Source: an uncultured Prevotella sp. (GTDB taxonomy: Bacteria; Bacteroidota; Bacteroidia; Bacteroidales; Bacteroidaceae). From it: a stretch of DNA of 36,317 bases. A program made the translations under genes and the position numbers. Positions 1 through 8,247 of this stretch are shown here, piece after piece. Numbering within the stretch: the first letter of the stretch is position 1; every line of letters begins with the position of its first letter. The stretch lies in NCBI GenBank assembly GCA_900551055.1, contig URUK01000027.1, positions 1-36,317 on the forward strand, in the 5' to 3' direction. The notes beneath the pieces are model-generated. The model saw only the letters and a list, made by a program, of their open reading frames with translations, ran no database searches and was not told the DNA's origin.

Positions 1-439
1 ATGTGGATTCAGTCCAGTTATTCTGGTTGCCGCATTCTTTTACAAATTCATCGAATACCTCCCAAAAACTTATCTTTACGTCTTCCTGGTCTTCACTTGT
101 ATCTTTCATCCGCAGGTTGAATGCGTCCTTTAGCTGTTGGGTAGTGGGCATGGCTTCCTGTACCTCAAATTCCTTGAACACGTTTTGAATTTCGGTATAG
201 TATTTCAGCAGATCGGCATTGATTTCAGATGCACTTTGCTTTAGTTTGTTGGTACACCCGTTCTTCACTCGCTGCTTGTCAGCATCCCACTTGGCTACAT
301 CAATGCGGTAACCCGTTGTAAACTCAATGCGCTGACTTGCGTATATGACACGCATACGGATAGGCACGTTCTCCACGATTGGCACACCGTTCTTCTTCCG
401 GCTTTCCAATGCAAAAATGATGTTTCGTTTGATATTCAT
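1..439 (-). CDS. Tyrosine recombinase/integrase, N-terminal part (runs off the left edge)
   Basis: Seen: an open frame starts at an ATG (439-437) on the minus strand and stays open for 146 codons to base 1, so the C-terminal catalytic domain is outside the window. The translation opens MNIKRNIIFALESRKKNG and continues with a segment reading VPIRMRVIYASQRIEF, then TTGYRIDVAKWD, then a charged helical stretch. This is the layout of the N-terminal arm-DNA-binding domain plus the start of the SAM-like core-binding domain in Bacteroidetes tyrosine integrases. The R-H-R-Y catalytic residues cannot be checked. Its own promoter lies at 467-497 and a tRNA 3' half-site is 150 bases upstream, which fits an integrase at the end of an integrated element. 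Family is inferred from the N-terminus only. Confidence 0.75.
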   Translation of the reverse strand, partial: MNIKRNIIFALESRKKNGVPIVENVPIRMRVIYASQRIEFTTGYRIDVAKWDADKQRVKNGCTNKLKQSASEINADLLKYYTEIQNVFKEFEVQEAMPTTQQLKDAFNLRMKDTSEDQEDVKISFWEVFDEFVKECGNQNNWTEST

Positions 440-440
440 A

Positions 441-488
441 ATTGGGTGTGTTTGAAATTCTACACCCAAATATACACCCAATATTTGG
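441..488. promoter_or_regulatory. Repeated ACACCCAA sites and palindrome over the integrase promoter
   Basis: Three copies of ACACCCAA lie here: one inverted (442-449) and two direct (462-469 and 474-481) set 12 bases apart. A perfect 8-base inverted repeat, CCAAATAT (466-473) and ATATTTGG (481-488), spans 7 bases and covers the -7 box. The arrangement fits an autoregulator operator or arm-type integrase sites; which one cannot be told from sequence. Confidence 0.45.
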
Positions 489-497
489 AATAGCAAA
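467..497 (-). promoter_or_regulatory. Integrase promoter, Bacteroidetes type
   Basis: On the minus strand a TTTG (494-497) is followed after exactly 19 bases by TATATTTG (467-474), matching the Bacteroidetes TTTG-N19-TAnnTTTG consensus. The predicted start of transcription is near 460, about 20 bases before the integrase ATG. Confidence 0.6.
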
Positions 498-590
498 AGA
501 TATTCAGAAAGATTTAGATTTACTATGTACTCCAAATAGTGCTTGATTATTAATGATTTGCAATTTTATGATATTTCTTGAATATGTAGG

Positions 591-613
591 TTCGAGAGCC
601 TGTCTCTCCGCCA
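591..613 (+). other. Displaced tRNA-Ser 3' end, probable att half-site
   Basis: The 23 bases begin TTCGAGAGCCTG and end CTCTCCGCCA. They read as T-loop TTCGAGA, T-stem 3' strand GCCTG, acceptor 3' strand TCTCTCC, discriminator G and CCA. The 5' T-stem strand that GCCTG would need (CAGGC) is absent: the flank reads GTAGG. No other tRNA arm lies upstream, where the sequence is AT-rich. This is the pattern left when a tyrosine recombinase integrates at a tRNA 3' end. The acceptor strand fits tRNA-Ser (GGAGAGA/TCTCTCC). The intact tRNA should sit at the other end of the element, left of this window. Confidence 0.6.
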
Positions 614-658
614 ATCCAAAGAGCATTACACTGCGTAAAAACTCCAAGGAAAGCATTA

Positions 659-697
659 AAGGCGTTACTATCAATATGATATGTAACGCCTTTTTTA
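659..697 (+). terminator. Rho-independent terminator, probably of the original tRNA gene
   Basis: AAGGCGTTAC (659-668) pairs with GTAACGCCTT (683-692) in a perfect 10-bp stem, followed by a run of T. It lies 46 bases past the tRNA 3' fragment with no gene between, so it is best read as the tRNA's terminator, left in place with the displaced 3' end. Confidence 0.7.
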
Positions 698-830
698 TTT
701 TGTACAGACAGGCAGGGAACACCCGTATAAGACACCGCCACGCACTTGAAAACCAAAGCGCATAAACTGTCCATATCCATAAAAAATCAAAAAAAGGCGC
801 ACATGCAACCGTAATGTTGCGGAAAATAAG

Positions 831-838
831 TAATTTTG
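831..838 (+). promoter_or_regulatory. -7 box for the DUF4199 gene
   Basis: TAATTTTG matches TAnnTTTG. A transcript from here would start near 845, downstream of the in-frame ATG at 814 and upstream of the ATG at 907. This supports 907 as the real start of the next gene. The rest of the 614-906 gap holds only the tRNA terminator and this box. Confidence 0.5.
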
Positions 839-906
839 CAGGCTGTCGGCGCAGTTTTACCTTACCGTATACTCATCCGGCGGACAAAAAGAGGAACACA
901 AAGGAA

Positions 907-1452
907 ATGGCAACACGCGAAGAATACGAACAGCTGAAAGCATACGCACGTACCGACGGCGCAATAGTAGGCGGATTGTGGATATTAAGCTTCGCCTTTT
1001 TCATCGGCGAGTTTTACAACCCACTGCTTGGCTTCCTATCGCTCATAGTCGGCGCATACTCGTTGGTATTCGCCTCGCTGCGCCTGCGTCGTTACCGCGA
1101 CACGGCCCTGAATGGCGTCATCTCGTTCCGCCGCGCCTTGTTTTACTGCATGATGATTTACTTCTACGCGGCCCTGCTGATGGCCGCCGCGCAGTTTGTC
1201 TACTTCCAGTTCATCGACCAGGGATTCATGCTTTCAAAGTATGCGGAAATAACCAACACGCCGGAGTTCAAGACAATGCTGTCGGCATACGGCATGAAAC
1301 CCGACGACATGAAGCTTGCCATGGACAATCTCGCCTCCCTCCGTCCGATAGACATCGCCCTGCAGTTCCTGACAACGAACATCATACTTGGCTTCATGAT
1401 AAGCCTGCCGATAGCCGCCATGATGAAGTCAAGATACAGAAAAAGGTTCTGA
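907..1452 (+). CDS. DUF4199 family inner-membrane protein
   Basis: 181 residues from the ATG at 907, which has AAAGGA just upstream; the longer frame from 814 would start inside its own promoter. The N-terminus is a short polar stretch (MATREEYEQLKAYAR), then hydrophobic segments at about 15-33, 37-58, 75-98 and 155-172, giving roughly four membrane helices with an outside or inside loop at 100-150. This fits the DUF4199 family, which in Bacteroidetes often lies just before a family 2 glycosyltransferase, as here (66 bases apart). No catalytic residues are apparent. The role is unknown; the link to the glycosyltransferase is by context only. Confidence 0.8.
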   Translation: MATREEYEQLKAYARTDGAIVGGLWILSFAFFIGEFYNPLLGFLSLIVGAYSLVFASLRLRRYRDTALNGVISFRRALFYCMMIYFYAALLMAAAQFVYFQFIDQGFMLSKYAEITNTPEFKTMLSAYGMKPDDMKLAMDNLASLRPIDIALQFLTTNIILGFMISLPIAAMMKSRYRKRF

Positions 1453-1518
1453 CAGCCGGCGGTTGTCTTCGCTAACGCCAACTTGGAATCCGTAAAACAA
1501 AAAACAACAATAACGAAA

Positions 1519-2484
1519 ATGGACATTTCGGTCGTTATACCTCTTTACAATGAAGAAGAGTCTCTGCCGGAGCTGTACGCCTGGATAGAACGTGTGATGA
1601 AGGCAAACGGATTCACTTATGAAGTGATATTCGTAAACGACGGCTCTACCGACGGCTCATGGAAAGTGATAAAAGAGCTGAGCAAGCACCATGAATGCGT
1701 GAAAGGCATCAAGTTCCGACGGAATTACGGTAAAAGCCCCGCTCTGTATTGCGGTTTCAAAGAGGCGCAAGGCGACGTGGTTATAACAATGGACGCTGAC
1801 CTGCAAGACTCTCCCGACGAGATACCCGGACTATACCGGATGATTAAGGAGGAAGGTTACGACCTCGTGTCCGGCTACAAGCAGAAACGCTACGACCCTC
1901 TGTCGAAGACCATTCCCACAAAACTGTTCAACGCCACAGCACGCAAGATAAGCGGTATCAAGAACCTTCACGACTTCAACTGCGGACTGAAAGCCTACCG
2001 CCGCGACGTGGTGAAAAACATCGAAGTGTACGGAGAGATGCACCGCTACATCCCGTATCTGGCAAAAAACGCAGGCTTCAGCAAAATAGGAGAAAAGGTT
2101 GTACACCACCAGGCACGAAAGTACGGAAAGTCGAAGTTCGGCCTCAACCGTTTCTTCAACGGCTACTTGGACTTGATTACACTGTGGTTCCTAAGCAGTT
2201 TTGGACGCAAACCGATGCATGTCTTCGGCTTTCTCGGCACTATAATGTTCTTCATCGGCTTCGTCTCCGCCGCAATAATAGGTATAGACAAGCTATACTC
2301 GCTTGCGCACGGCATACCGCAAAGACTGGTTACAGACTCACCCTATTTCTACATAGCACTAACCATGATGATTATAGGAACGCAACTATTCCTGACAGGA
2401 TTCATCGGCGACCTGATCAGCCGCGACTCCACCAGCCGCAACGACTATCAGATAGAAGAAGAAATAAGGTGCGGAGACAAATAA
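1519..2484 (+). CDS. Family 2 glycosyltransferase, polyprenyl-phosphate type, membrane-anchored
   Basis: 321 residues from the ATG at 1519; the frame stays open upstream to a TTG at 1483, but homologues begin like MDISVVIPLYNEE. The GT-A fold shows VNDGSTDGS near residue 40 (nucleotide binding) and MDADLQDSP near 92 with the DxD motif for the metal and nucleotide sugar. Two C-terminal membrane segments (about 233-260 and 280-302) are as in the DPM1/GtrB/ArnC group, which moves a sugar from a nucleotide to undecaprenyl or dolichyl phosphate. The donor sugar cannot be told. Co-directional with DUF4199, so probably one transcript. The reaction is known for the family; the substrate is not. Confidence 0.88.
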   Translation: MDISVVIPLYNEEESLPELYAWIERVMKANGFTYEVIFVNDGSTDGSWKVIKELSKHHECVKGIKFRRNYGKSPALYCGFKEAQGDVVITMDADLQDSPDEIPGLYRMIKEEGYDLVSGYKQKRYDPLSKTIPTKLFNATARKISGIKNLHDFNCGLKAYRRDVVKNIEVYGEMHRYIPYLAKNAGFSKIGEKVVHHQARKYGKSKFGLNRFFNGYLDLITLWFLSSFGRKPMHVFGFLGTIMFFIGFVSAAIIGIDKLYSLAHGIPQRLVTDSPYFYIALTMMIIGTQLFLTGFIGDLISRDSTSRNDYQIEEEIRCGDK

Positions 2485-2533
2485 AGAAGGACAGGGAAAC
2501 ATGTTATCGTAGAAAAACAAAGGACTGAAACAG

Positions 2534-3061
2534 ATGGCAGGAAAGTCATTCACACACAAAAACGCCATGAGGGCATTGCCTTTATGCCTCACGGCTTTAA
2601 TGCTTCTGGCAGCCTCGTGCTCTTCAATAGACTGCCCTTTGAACAGCCTTGTGTACACACAATACCAGCTGATGACCCCTGAAGGCAGGGTTGACACACT
2701 GGCAGACACGCTGACAATATACACCAGACGTGTGACTGACGGAGGCGATTCCGTACTGATTAACAGGAATGTAAGAACTACGGAGTTCTCACTTCCCATA
2801 AGCTACACGCAAGCCCAGGACGTTTTCTACTTCGAGACTATCGACACGGTGACAAAAGTAACGACTACAGACGTTGTCACTATTACGAAAGAAGACCATC
2901 CCCACTTTGAGTCGGTTGACTGCGCCCCACTGTATTTCCACACCATAACAGGGGTAAACACGACAAACAACGCCATCGACTCGATTGTAATAATAAACCC
3001 CGATGTCAGCTATGACACATCAAAAAAGCATTTATACATATATTTCAAGCATCGCGATTAG
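2534..3061 (+). CDS. DUF6452-like lipoprotein
   Basis: 175 residues with an N-terminal hydrophobic stretch (about 13-26, LCLTALMLLAASC) ending in a lipobox cysteine at about 29, so it is likely exported and lipid-anchored. The rest is beta-rich with many Asp and Thr and no recognised catalytic motif. It resembles the Bacteroidetes family DUF6452. The gene ends in TAG and overlaps the next one by 59 bases, which suggests coupled translation with the DUF6048 gene. Function unknown; the pair probably acts at the outer membrane. It is 49 bases from the glycosyltransferase. Confidence 0.7.
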   Translation: MAGKSFTHKNAMRALPLCLTALMLLAASCSSIDCPLNSLVYTQYQLMTPEGRVDTLADTLTIYTRRVTDGGDSVLINRNVRTTEFSLPISYTQAQDVFYFETIDTVTKVTTTDVVTITKEDHPHFESVDCAPLYFHTITGVNTTNNAIDSIVIINPDVSYDTSKKHLYIYFKHRD

Positions 3062-3701
3062 CCTGTGCATGCTGCTTGCCTCCATACCGGCAAACGCCAA
3101 AGGCAAGGACGGCAGCGCAAAAAACGACAGCGTGCCACTGTTCAACGGGTTTGCCGTGTCCGTCGACTTGGTAGGACCTGTGCAGATGCTCATAGGCGAC
3201 TACGGGCAATACGAGGCCGCACTGCGCATAAACCTGAAAGACAGGTACTTCCCAATAGTGGAAGCCGGAATAGGCAAAGCCGACCATACCAACGACGCTA
3301 CGGACATTTCATACAAAACAAGCGCACCCTACTGGAAAATCGGCGTTGACTTCAACCTGCTTAAAAACAAGCACGACATATACCGGCTGTTCGCCGGATT
3401 GAGATACGCATTTACGTCATTCAAATACGACATTTCACATCCTGGTATGACAGACCCGGTCTGGGGCGGCACGAGCCAGTTCGAGGCAAAAGGCGTAAAA
3501 TGCTCTTACCAATGGTTTGAAGCCGTAATCGGCGTTGATGCAAAGATGTGGGGACCAGTGCATCTGGGCTGGAGCCTTAGATACCGAAGCCGGTTGTCAC
3601 ACAATGACGGAGAGCTTGGCAACACTTGGTATGTGCCTGGTTACGGCATCTCCGGAGGAAGCAACATCGGCGGAACATTCAACATCACGGTGGATATATA
3701 A
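3003..3701 (+). CDS. DUF6048 family outer-membrane beta-barrel-like protein
   Basis: 232 residues from the ATG at 3003; a second ATG at 3012 is equally possible. A signal peptide covers about 9-32 (hydrophobic core SIAISLCMLLAS, cleavage after PANA). The mature part alternates aromatic and polar residues and ends in strand-like segments (GISGGSNIGGTFNITVDI), as in small outer-membrane beta barrels. It fits DUF6048, found next to DUF6452 in Bacteroidetes. The start lies inside the upstream gene (59-base overlap), a rather long overlap. No activity is known. Confidence 0.7.
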   Translation: MSAMTHQKSIYTYISSIAISLCMLLASIPANAKGKDGSAKNDSVPLFNGFAVSVDLVGPVQMLIGDYGQYEAALRINLKDRYFPIVEAGIGKADHTNDATDISYKTSAPYWKIGVDFNLLKNKHDIYRLFAGLRYAFTSFKYDISHPGMTDPVWGGTSQFEAKGVKCSYQWFEAVIGVDAKMWGPVHLGWSLRYRSRLSHNDGELGNTWYVPGYGISGGSNIGGTFNITVDI

Positions 3702-3768
3702 TGGGGTGATACGGTTATGAGGTTGTAAGGTTATGAGGCATGAAGCTAATAAACAAGTCAAAGAAAAT

Positions 3769-4788
3769 ATGAAAAACAAAAAAAAGCTATTTCTGCAATC
3801 CGCATTCCTGCTGTTCCTTATAGTCGGCACGATAATAATTGTGCGCCAGCAACGCTCCATGCCGTACCAAAAAGACACTGGCTTCGTTTTCGGAACGGTG
3901 TACAACATAACCTACCAAAGCAACAAGAACCTGAAAAAAGACATTGAAGCGGAGCTTGAAAAAGTTGATTTCTCTCTGTCTACATTCAACAAACAATCTA
4001 CTATCTCCAAAATAAACCGTAACGAAAACGCCGAGGCCGACAATATGTTTACATACATATTCAACCTTGCACAAGACATATCGGCTGAAACAGACGGGGC
4101 TTTCGACATAACAGTAGCCCCACTTGTGAACCTATGGGGTTTCGGATTCAAAAACGACAGGCAGCCCACCACACATGCAATTGACAGCCTGAAACAGCTT
4201 GTAGGATACAAGAAAGTCAAAATCAGCAACGGCAAAGTAAAAAAAGACGACCCACGCATAATGCTTGACTGCAGCGCGATTGCAAAGGGATACGCATGCG
4301 ATGTTGTTGCTTCATTCCTTAGAAAAGCCGGAATTGAAAACTTTATGGTGGAAATCGGAGGAGAAATAGTAACACGAGGCATCAACGCCCAGCGTCTGCC
4401 ATGGAAAATAGGAGTGACAAAACCTATAGACGACACGCTAAGCACTAATCAGGAACTGCAGACAATACTCAACGTTACAAACAAGGCGATGGCGACCAGC
4501 GGCAACTACAGGAACTTCTATTACAAGGACGGGAAGAAATACGCACACACCATTGACCCTAAAACGGGCCGCCCGGTGCAACATAACATACTTTCGGCAA
4601 CCGTGCTGACTGACAACTGCGCCACAGCCGACGCATACGCAACGGCGTTCATGGTTGCAGGACTCGAAAAAGCAAAGGACATACTCGACAGGCATCCCGA
4701 GCTTATGGCATACTTAATCTACTCTGACGAGAAAGGTAGAAACGCAGTGTGGTACTCGCCGTCATTAAAGGACAAGATTGCAGAATAA
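3769..4788 (+). CDS. apbE: FAD:protein FMN transferase (ApbE)
   Basis: 339 residues from the ATG at 3769 (MKNKKK then a membrane anchor or signal at about 7-25); an in-frame ATG at 3733 would add 12 residues. ApbE proteins attach FMN from FAD to Thr in target proteins such as the NqrB/NqrC and RnfG subunits, outside the inner membrane. Visible family motifs: LDCSAIAKGYACDVV near 165, VEIGGEI near 190, MATSGNYRNFY near 232, HTIDPKTGRPV near 250 and DNCATADAYATAFMV near 270, where Asp and Thr bind Mg2+. All expected blocks are present and the length is normal. It lies 31 bases after the barrel gene end plus a short leader, then 34 bases before the Crp/Fnr gene. Confidence 0.92.
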   Translation: MKNKKKLFLQSAFLLFLIVGTIIIVRQQRSMPYQKDTGFVFGTVYNITYQSNKNLKKDIEAELEKVDFSLSTFNKQSTISKINRNENAEADNMFTYIFNLAQDISAETDGAFDITVAPLVNLWGFGFKNDRQPTTHAIDSLKQLVGYKKVKISNGKVKKDDPRIMLDCSAIAKGYACDVVASFLRKAGIENFMVEIGGEIVTRGINAQRLPWKIGVTKPIDDTLSTNQELQTILNVTNKAMATSGNYRNFYYKDGKKYAHTIDPKTGRPVQHNILSATVLTDNCATADAYATAFMVAGLEKAKDILDRHPELMAYLIYSDEKGRNAVWYSPSLKDKIAE

Positions 4789-4822
4789 GTCCTTATGAAC
4801 AGCATGACAATAAGGTTTTGAC

Positions 4823-5497
4823 ATGAGCCAGGCAAGGTTACACGAAAGGCTGCTTGAACTTCCACTGTTCCAAGGCATAAGCAGAAACGACCTTGAACAG
4901 ATTGTGTCGTCGACAAAATTCAGGCATTTAAGCTACGGTAAGGGGAAAACCGTAGTAAGTGAGGGCGACGTATGCGACAAAACATACTTCCTGTTGAAAG
5001 GCACTATCAGCGCGACAGGATATGCCGACGACAACGGATATTCAATAACGGAAATAATGCAGGCACCCGAAATACTGCAACCTGAACGCATTTTCGGACT
5101 GACACAACGATACACACGCACATTCAAGAGCGTGACCGACTGCACGTTCATCTGCCTCGGGAAAAAAGAGACTCTGGAACTGGCGTGCAACTACGAGATA
5201 TTCAGGCTCAACCTGCTTAACATTGTCTGCACCAAGTCGCAACGCTTCGCACGTTTTCCATGGAAGACGCAGCCCAAGGACATACGCAGCAAGATAAAAA
5301 GATTCGTGGAAACAAGATGTCTGCGCCCGGCAGGAGAGAAAATACTGCGCATAAAGATGGAGCGCCTCGGCATGGAAATAAACGAAAGCAGGCTCAACAC
5401 ATCAAGAGAACTCAACTCTATGGCTGCAGAAGGTGTCATCTCGCTGAAACGCGGCGAAATACACATATACGCCCTTGAAAAAACCATACACTCATAA
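4823..5497 (+). CDS. Crp/Fnr family transcription regulator
   Basis: 224 residues. The N-terminal two thirds is a cyclic-nucleotide-binding-like beta barrel (FRHLSYGKGKTVVSEGDVCDKTYFLL style, residues about 33-60). The C-terminus at about 150-215 holds a helix-turn-helix (MEINESRLNTSRELNSMA). The conserved Arg and Ser/Thr of the CRP cAMP phosphate pocket are not obvious, and no Cys cluster for an iron-sulfur centre is seen, so the signal is unknown. It lies 34 bases downstream of apbE on the same strand and could be co-transcribed. Targets cannot be inferred. Confidence 0.85.
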   Translation: MSQARLHERLLELPLFQGISRNDLEQIVSSTKFRHLSYGKGKTVVSEGDVCDKTYFLLKGTISATGYADDNGYSITEIMQAPEILQPERIFGLTQRYTRTFKSVTDCTFICLGKKETLELACNYEIFRLNLLNIVCTKSQRFARFPWKTQPKDIRSKIKRFVETRCLRPAGEKILRIKMERLGMEINESRLNTSRELNSMAAEGVISLKRGEIHIYALEKTIHS

Positions 5498-5555
5498 ACG
5501 AGGTAAATATTAGTTAAATTACCGGGCATCCAACATATACACCAAATAAAATACG

Positions 5556-5563
5556 TATCTTTG
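5556..5563 (+). promoter_or_regulatory. -7 box for the M3 peptidase gene
   Basis: TATCTTTG matches TAnnTTTG and lies 70 bases before the ATG at 5634. No clear TTTG is seen 19-20 bases upstream, so the -33 part is weak. Confidence 0.5.
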
Positions 5564-5633
5564 CATAAATAAGTAGTGCGCACCTGCAAGGTTGCGCTTT
5601 ATTGCATTATCACTAACAGGGAGAAACGTCAGT

Positions 5634-7724
5634 ATGAATGAAAGTATTGAAGGAAAACAACGCAAAAATCCTTTTTTTGAACCATACAACACTCCGCACG
5701 ACACCGTTCCCTTCAAGAACATCAGGCTTGAAGACTTTGAGGAAGCCTTTATAGAGGGAATTCGCCGTGACGACGAGCAGATAGAAAAAACCATCAACAA
5801 CCCCGAAAAACCGACTTTCGACAATACCATAATCAACGTTGACGACGATAAGGACGGATACTACGACCTCCTATCGCGCGTATCTACGGTGTTCTTCAAT
5901 CTCCTTAGCGCGGAGACCAACGACGAGCTTGACGCCTTGGCGCAAAAGATACAGCCGATGCTGACAAAGCATGCCAACGATGTCAGGCTGAACAAACGCC
6001 TGTTCGAGCGCATCAAGGCCGTACACCTGCACCACAGGAAGCTTACTCCCGAGGAAAAGATGCTGCTTGACAACTGCTATGACGGCTTTGTACGCAGCGG
6101 CGCATTGCTTGACGATGAGAGAAAGGAACGCTTGCGCAAACTGACCGAGGAAGCAAGCATGCTTTCCCTCCAATTCTCACAAAATCTCTTGAAAGAGAAC
6201 AAGGCGTACACCCTGCACATCACTGACGAGCCCCAGCTGGCAGGACTTCCCGACACGGCACGTGAAGCGGCGGCATCCGCGGCACGCGAAAGGGGGCTTG
6301 AAGGTTTTGTATTCACTCTCGACTACCCCAGCTACAGCCCCTTCATGACATACTCCGACATAAGGGAGTTGCGCAAGGAAATGTACATGGCACGCAACAC
6401 CGTCTGCACCCACGGCAACAGCGAGGACAACACCGGCATCTGCAAACGCCTTATAAACTTAAGGCGTGAAATAGCGCAGCTATTAGGCTACAAGACATAC
6501 GCCGAATACGTGCTGAAACACCGCATGGCCGGCAACGCACGCAACGTGTACAAGCTGTTGGACGATCTGGTTGACGCATACAAGCCTACAGCCGTCAAAG
6601 AAGTTGCTGACATTGAGAAACTTGCGAAAAAGGCGGAAGGCAAGGACTTCATCATGGAGCCTTGGGACTTCAGTTACTATTCCCATAAGCTGCAACTAAA
6701 GAAGTTCAACATAGACTCTGAAATGTTGCGGCCGTACTTTGAACTTTCAAATGTCATCAAAGGGGTATTCGGACTTGCCAACAGACTCTATGGAATAACA
6801 TTCAAGGAGAACAAAGAGATACAAGTTTACCACCCCGACGTGAAGGCTTACGAGGTGTACGACAAGGACGGCTCGTTCCTCGCCGTGTTCTACGCCGACT
6901 TCTTCCCACGCAAAGGGAAGCAGGGTGGTGCCTGGATGACGCAATTCCAAGGGCAGTGGATTGACCGCAAAGGCAACAATGTGCGTCCTCATGTTAGTGT
7001 TGTGATGAACTTCACAAAGCCGACCGAAGAAAAGCCGGCATTGCTTACGCTCGGCGAAGTGGAGACATTCCTCCATGAATTCGGACACTCTCTGCACGGG
7101 ATGTTCGCCAACACAAGGTTCGAAAGCCTGTCAGGCACAAACGTTTGGTGGGATTTTGTGGAACTGCCGTCGCAATTCATGGAGAACTTTGCAGTGGAAA
7201 AAGATTTCCTGCGCACATTCGCCTTCCACTACCAGACCGGCGAACCGTTGCCTGACGAACTTATAGGCCGTATTGTCAGAAGCCGCAACTTCATGGCGGC
7301 ATACTCGTGTCTGCGCCAGGTAAGTTTCGGACTGCTCGACATGGCATACTACACAAAGAAAGAACCGTTTACCGACGACATCATGCCGTTTGAAAAGAAA
7401 GCATGGAAGAAGGCTATTGTCACCAAACAGTTGCCCGACACTTGCATGACGGTACAGTTCAGCCACATCATGTCCGGGGGCTATGCCGCCGGCTATTACA
7501 GTTACAAATGGGCGGAAGTGCTCGATGCAGACGCCTTCAGCGTATTCAAGAAGCACGGAATATTCAACCCCGAAACAGCACAAAGCTTCCGCGACAACAT
7601 CCTTTCAAAGGGCGGAACAGAGCACCCCATGACACTTTACAAACGCTTCCGCGGCAGCGAACCTACGATAGACGCGCTACTGAAAAGAAACGGAATAAAG
7701 AAAGGTGACAAGGTGAGAAAGTGA
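5634..7724 (+). CDS. dcp: M3 family zinc oligopeptidase (peptidyl-dipeptidase Dcp type)
   Basis: 696 residues from the ATG at 5634; a TTG at 5592 in frame would add 14 residues but lies too close to the promoter. The zinc site HEFGH is at about 481-485, with a downstream E in the FVELPSQFMENF helix. The C-terminal HIMSGGYAAGYYSYKWAEVLDADAF block at about 613-637 closes the active site. The N-terminal NPFFEPYNTPHDTVPF is typical of Dcp-like enzymes. Family role: trimming short peptides, usually in dipeptides from the C-terminus. No signal peptide is seen, so it is probably cytoplasmic. Oligopeptidase A is the alternative within the same family. The gene stands alone behind its own promoter. 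Confidence 0.92.
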   Translation: MNESIEGKQRKNPFFEPYNTPHDTVPFKNIRLEDFEEAFIEGIRRDDEQIEKTINNPEKPTFDNTIINVDDDKDGYYDLLSRVSTVFFNLLSAETNDELDALAQKIQPMLTKHANDVRLNKRLFERIKAVHLHHRKLTPEEKMLLDNCYDGFVRSGALLDDERKERLRKLTEEASMLSLQFSQNLLKENKAYTLHITDEPQLAGLPDTAREAAASAARERGLEGFVFTLDYPSYSPFMTYSDIRELRKEMYMARNTVCTHGNSEDNTGICKRLINLRREIAQLLGYKTYAEYVLKHRMAGNARNVYKLLDDLVDAYKPTAVKEVADIEKLAKKAEGKDFIMEPWDFSYYSHKLQLKKFNIDSEMLRPYFELSNVIKGVFGLANRLYGITFKENKEIQVYHPDVKAYEVYDKDGSFLAVFYADFFPRKGKQGGAWMTQFQGQWIDRKGNNVRPHVSVVMNFTKPTEEKPALLTLGEVETFLHEFGHSLHGMFANTRFESLSGTNVWWDFVELPSQFMENFAVEKDFLRTFAFHYQTGEPLPDELIGRIVRSRNFMAAYSCLRQVSFGLLDMAYYTKKEPFTDDIMPFEKKAWKKAIVTKQLPDTCMTVQFSHIMSGGYAAGYYSYKWAEVLDADAFSVFKKHGIFNPETAQSFRDNILSKGGTEHPMTLYKRFRGSEPTIDALLKRNGIKKGDKVRK

Positions 7725-7800
7725 GAAAGGCTGCAGTTAAGGCAAGGATTTTTCCTTACTCTTTTATTCCTCCACTTCTTACTCCTATAAAAATAAAACC

Positions 7801-8247
7801 ATGACTGAAACGGACAAAAAACAGTTGCTATTGGACTTGAGATACCTCCGTATGGCGCGCATCTGGTCGGAAAACAGCTATTGCGAACGCCGTAAAGTGG
7901 GCGCACTTGTCGTGAAGGACAAGATGATTATAAGCGACGGCTACAACGGTACGCCAAGCGGCTTCGAGAACGTATGCGAAGACGAGAACAACTTGACAAA
8001 GCCATACGTGCTGCACGCCGAGGCCAACGCCATAACCAAGCTGGCGCGCAGCTCAAACAACAGCGACGGCTCAACGCTCTACGTCACCGCCGCTCCGTGC
8101 ATAGAATGTTCCAAGCTGATAATACAAGCCGGCATAAAGCGCGTGGTCTACGCCGAGAAATACCGGCTTGACGACGGTATCAACCTGCTGGAGAAAGCCG
8201 GCGTAAAAGTAATCTACATAAACCCCGACGAATATGAGACAGAATAA
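7801..8247 (+). CDS. Deoxycytidylate (dCMP) deaminase
   Basis: 148 residues. Zinc-deaminase motifs are complete: HAEAN (His72 as zinc ligand, Glu74 as proton shuttle) and PCIEC (Cys100 and Cys103 as zinc ligands). The segment GALVVKDKMIISDGYNGTP near 34-52 is characteristic of the dCMP deaminase/ComEB group. It converts dCMP to dUMP, feeding dTMP synthesis. Its last 14 bases overlap the start of the S41 protease gene, and that overlaps the folate gene, so the three are likely one transcript; deaminase and folate cyclo-ligase both serve thymidylate and one-carbon supply. The 76-base gap before it carries only a GA-rich stretch. Confidence 0.92.
   Translation: MTETDKKQLLLDLRYLRMARIWSENSYCERRKVGALVVKDKMIISDGYNGTPSGFENVCEDENNLTKPYVLHAEANAITKLARSSNNSDGSTLYVTAAPCIECSKLIIQAGIKRVVYAEKYRLDDGINLLEKAGVKVIYINPDEYETE

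Noticed and set aside
814..906. Upstream start of the DUF4199 gene at ATG 814
   Set aside because: It would lie in front of the predicted transcription start, and the extra residues do not resemble the family; the ATG at 907 has a ribosome site.
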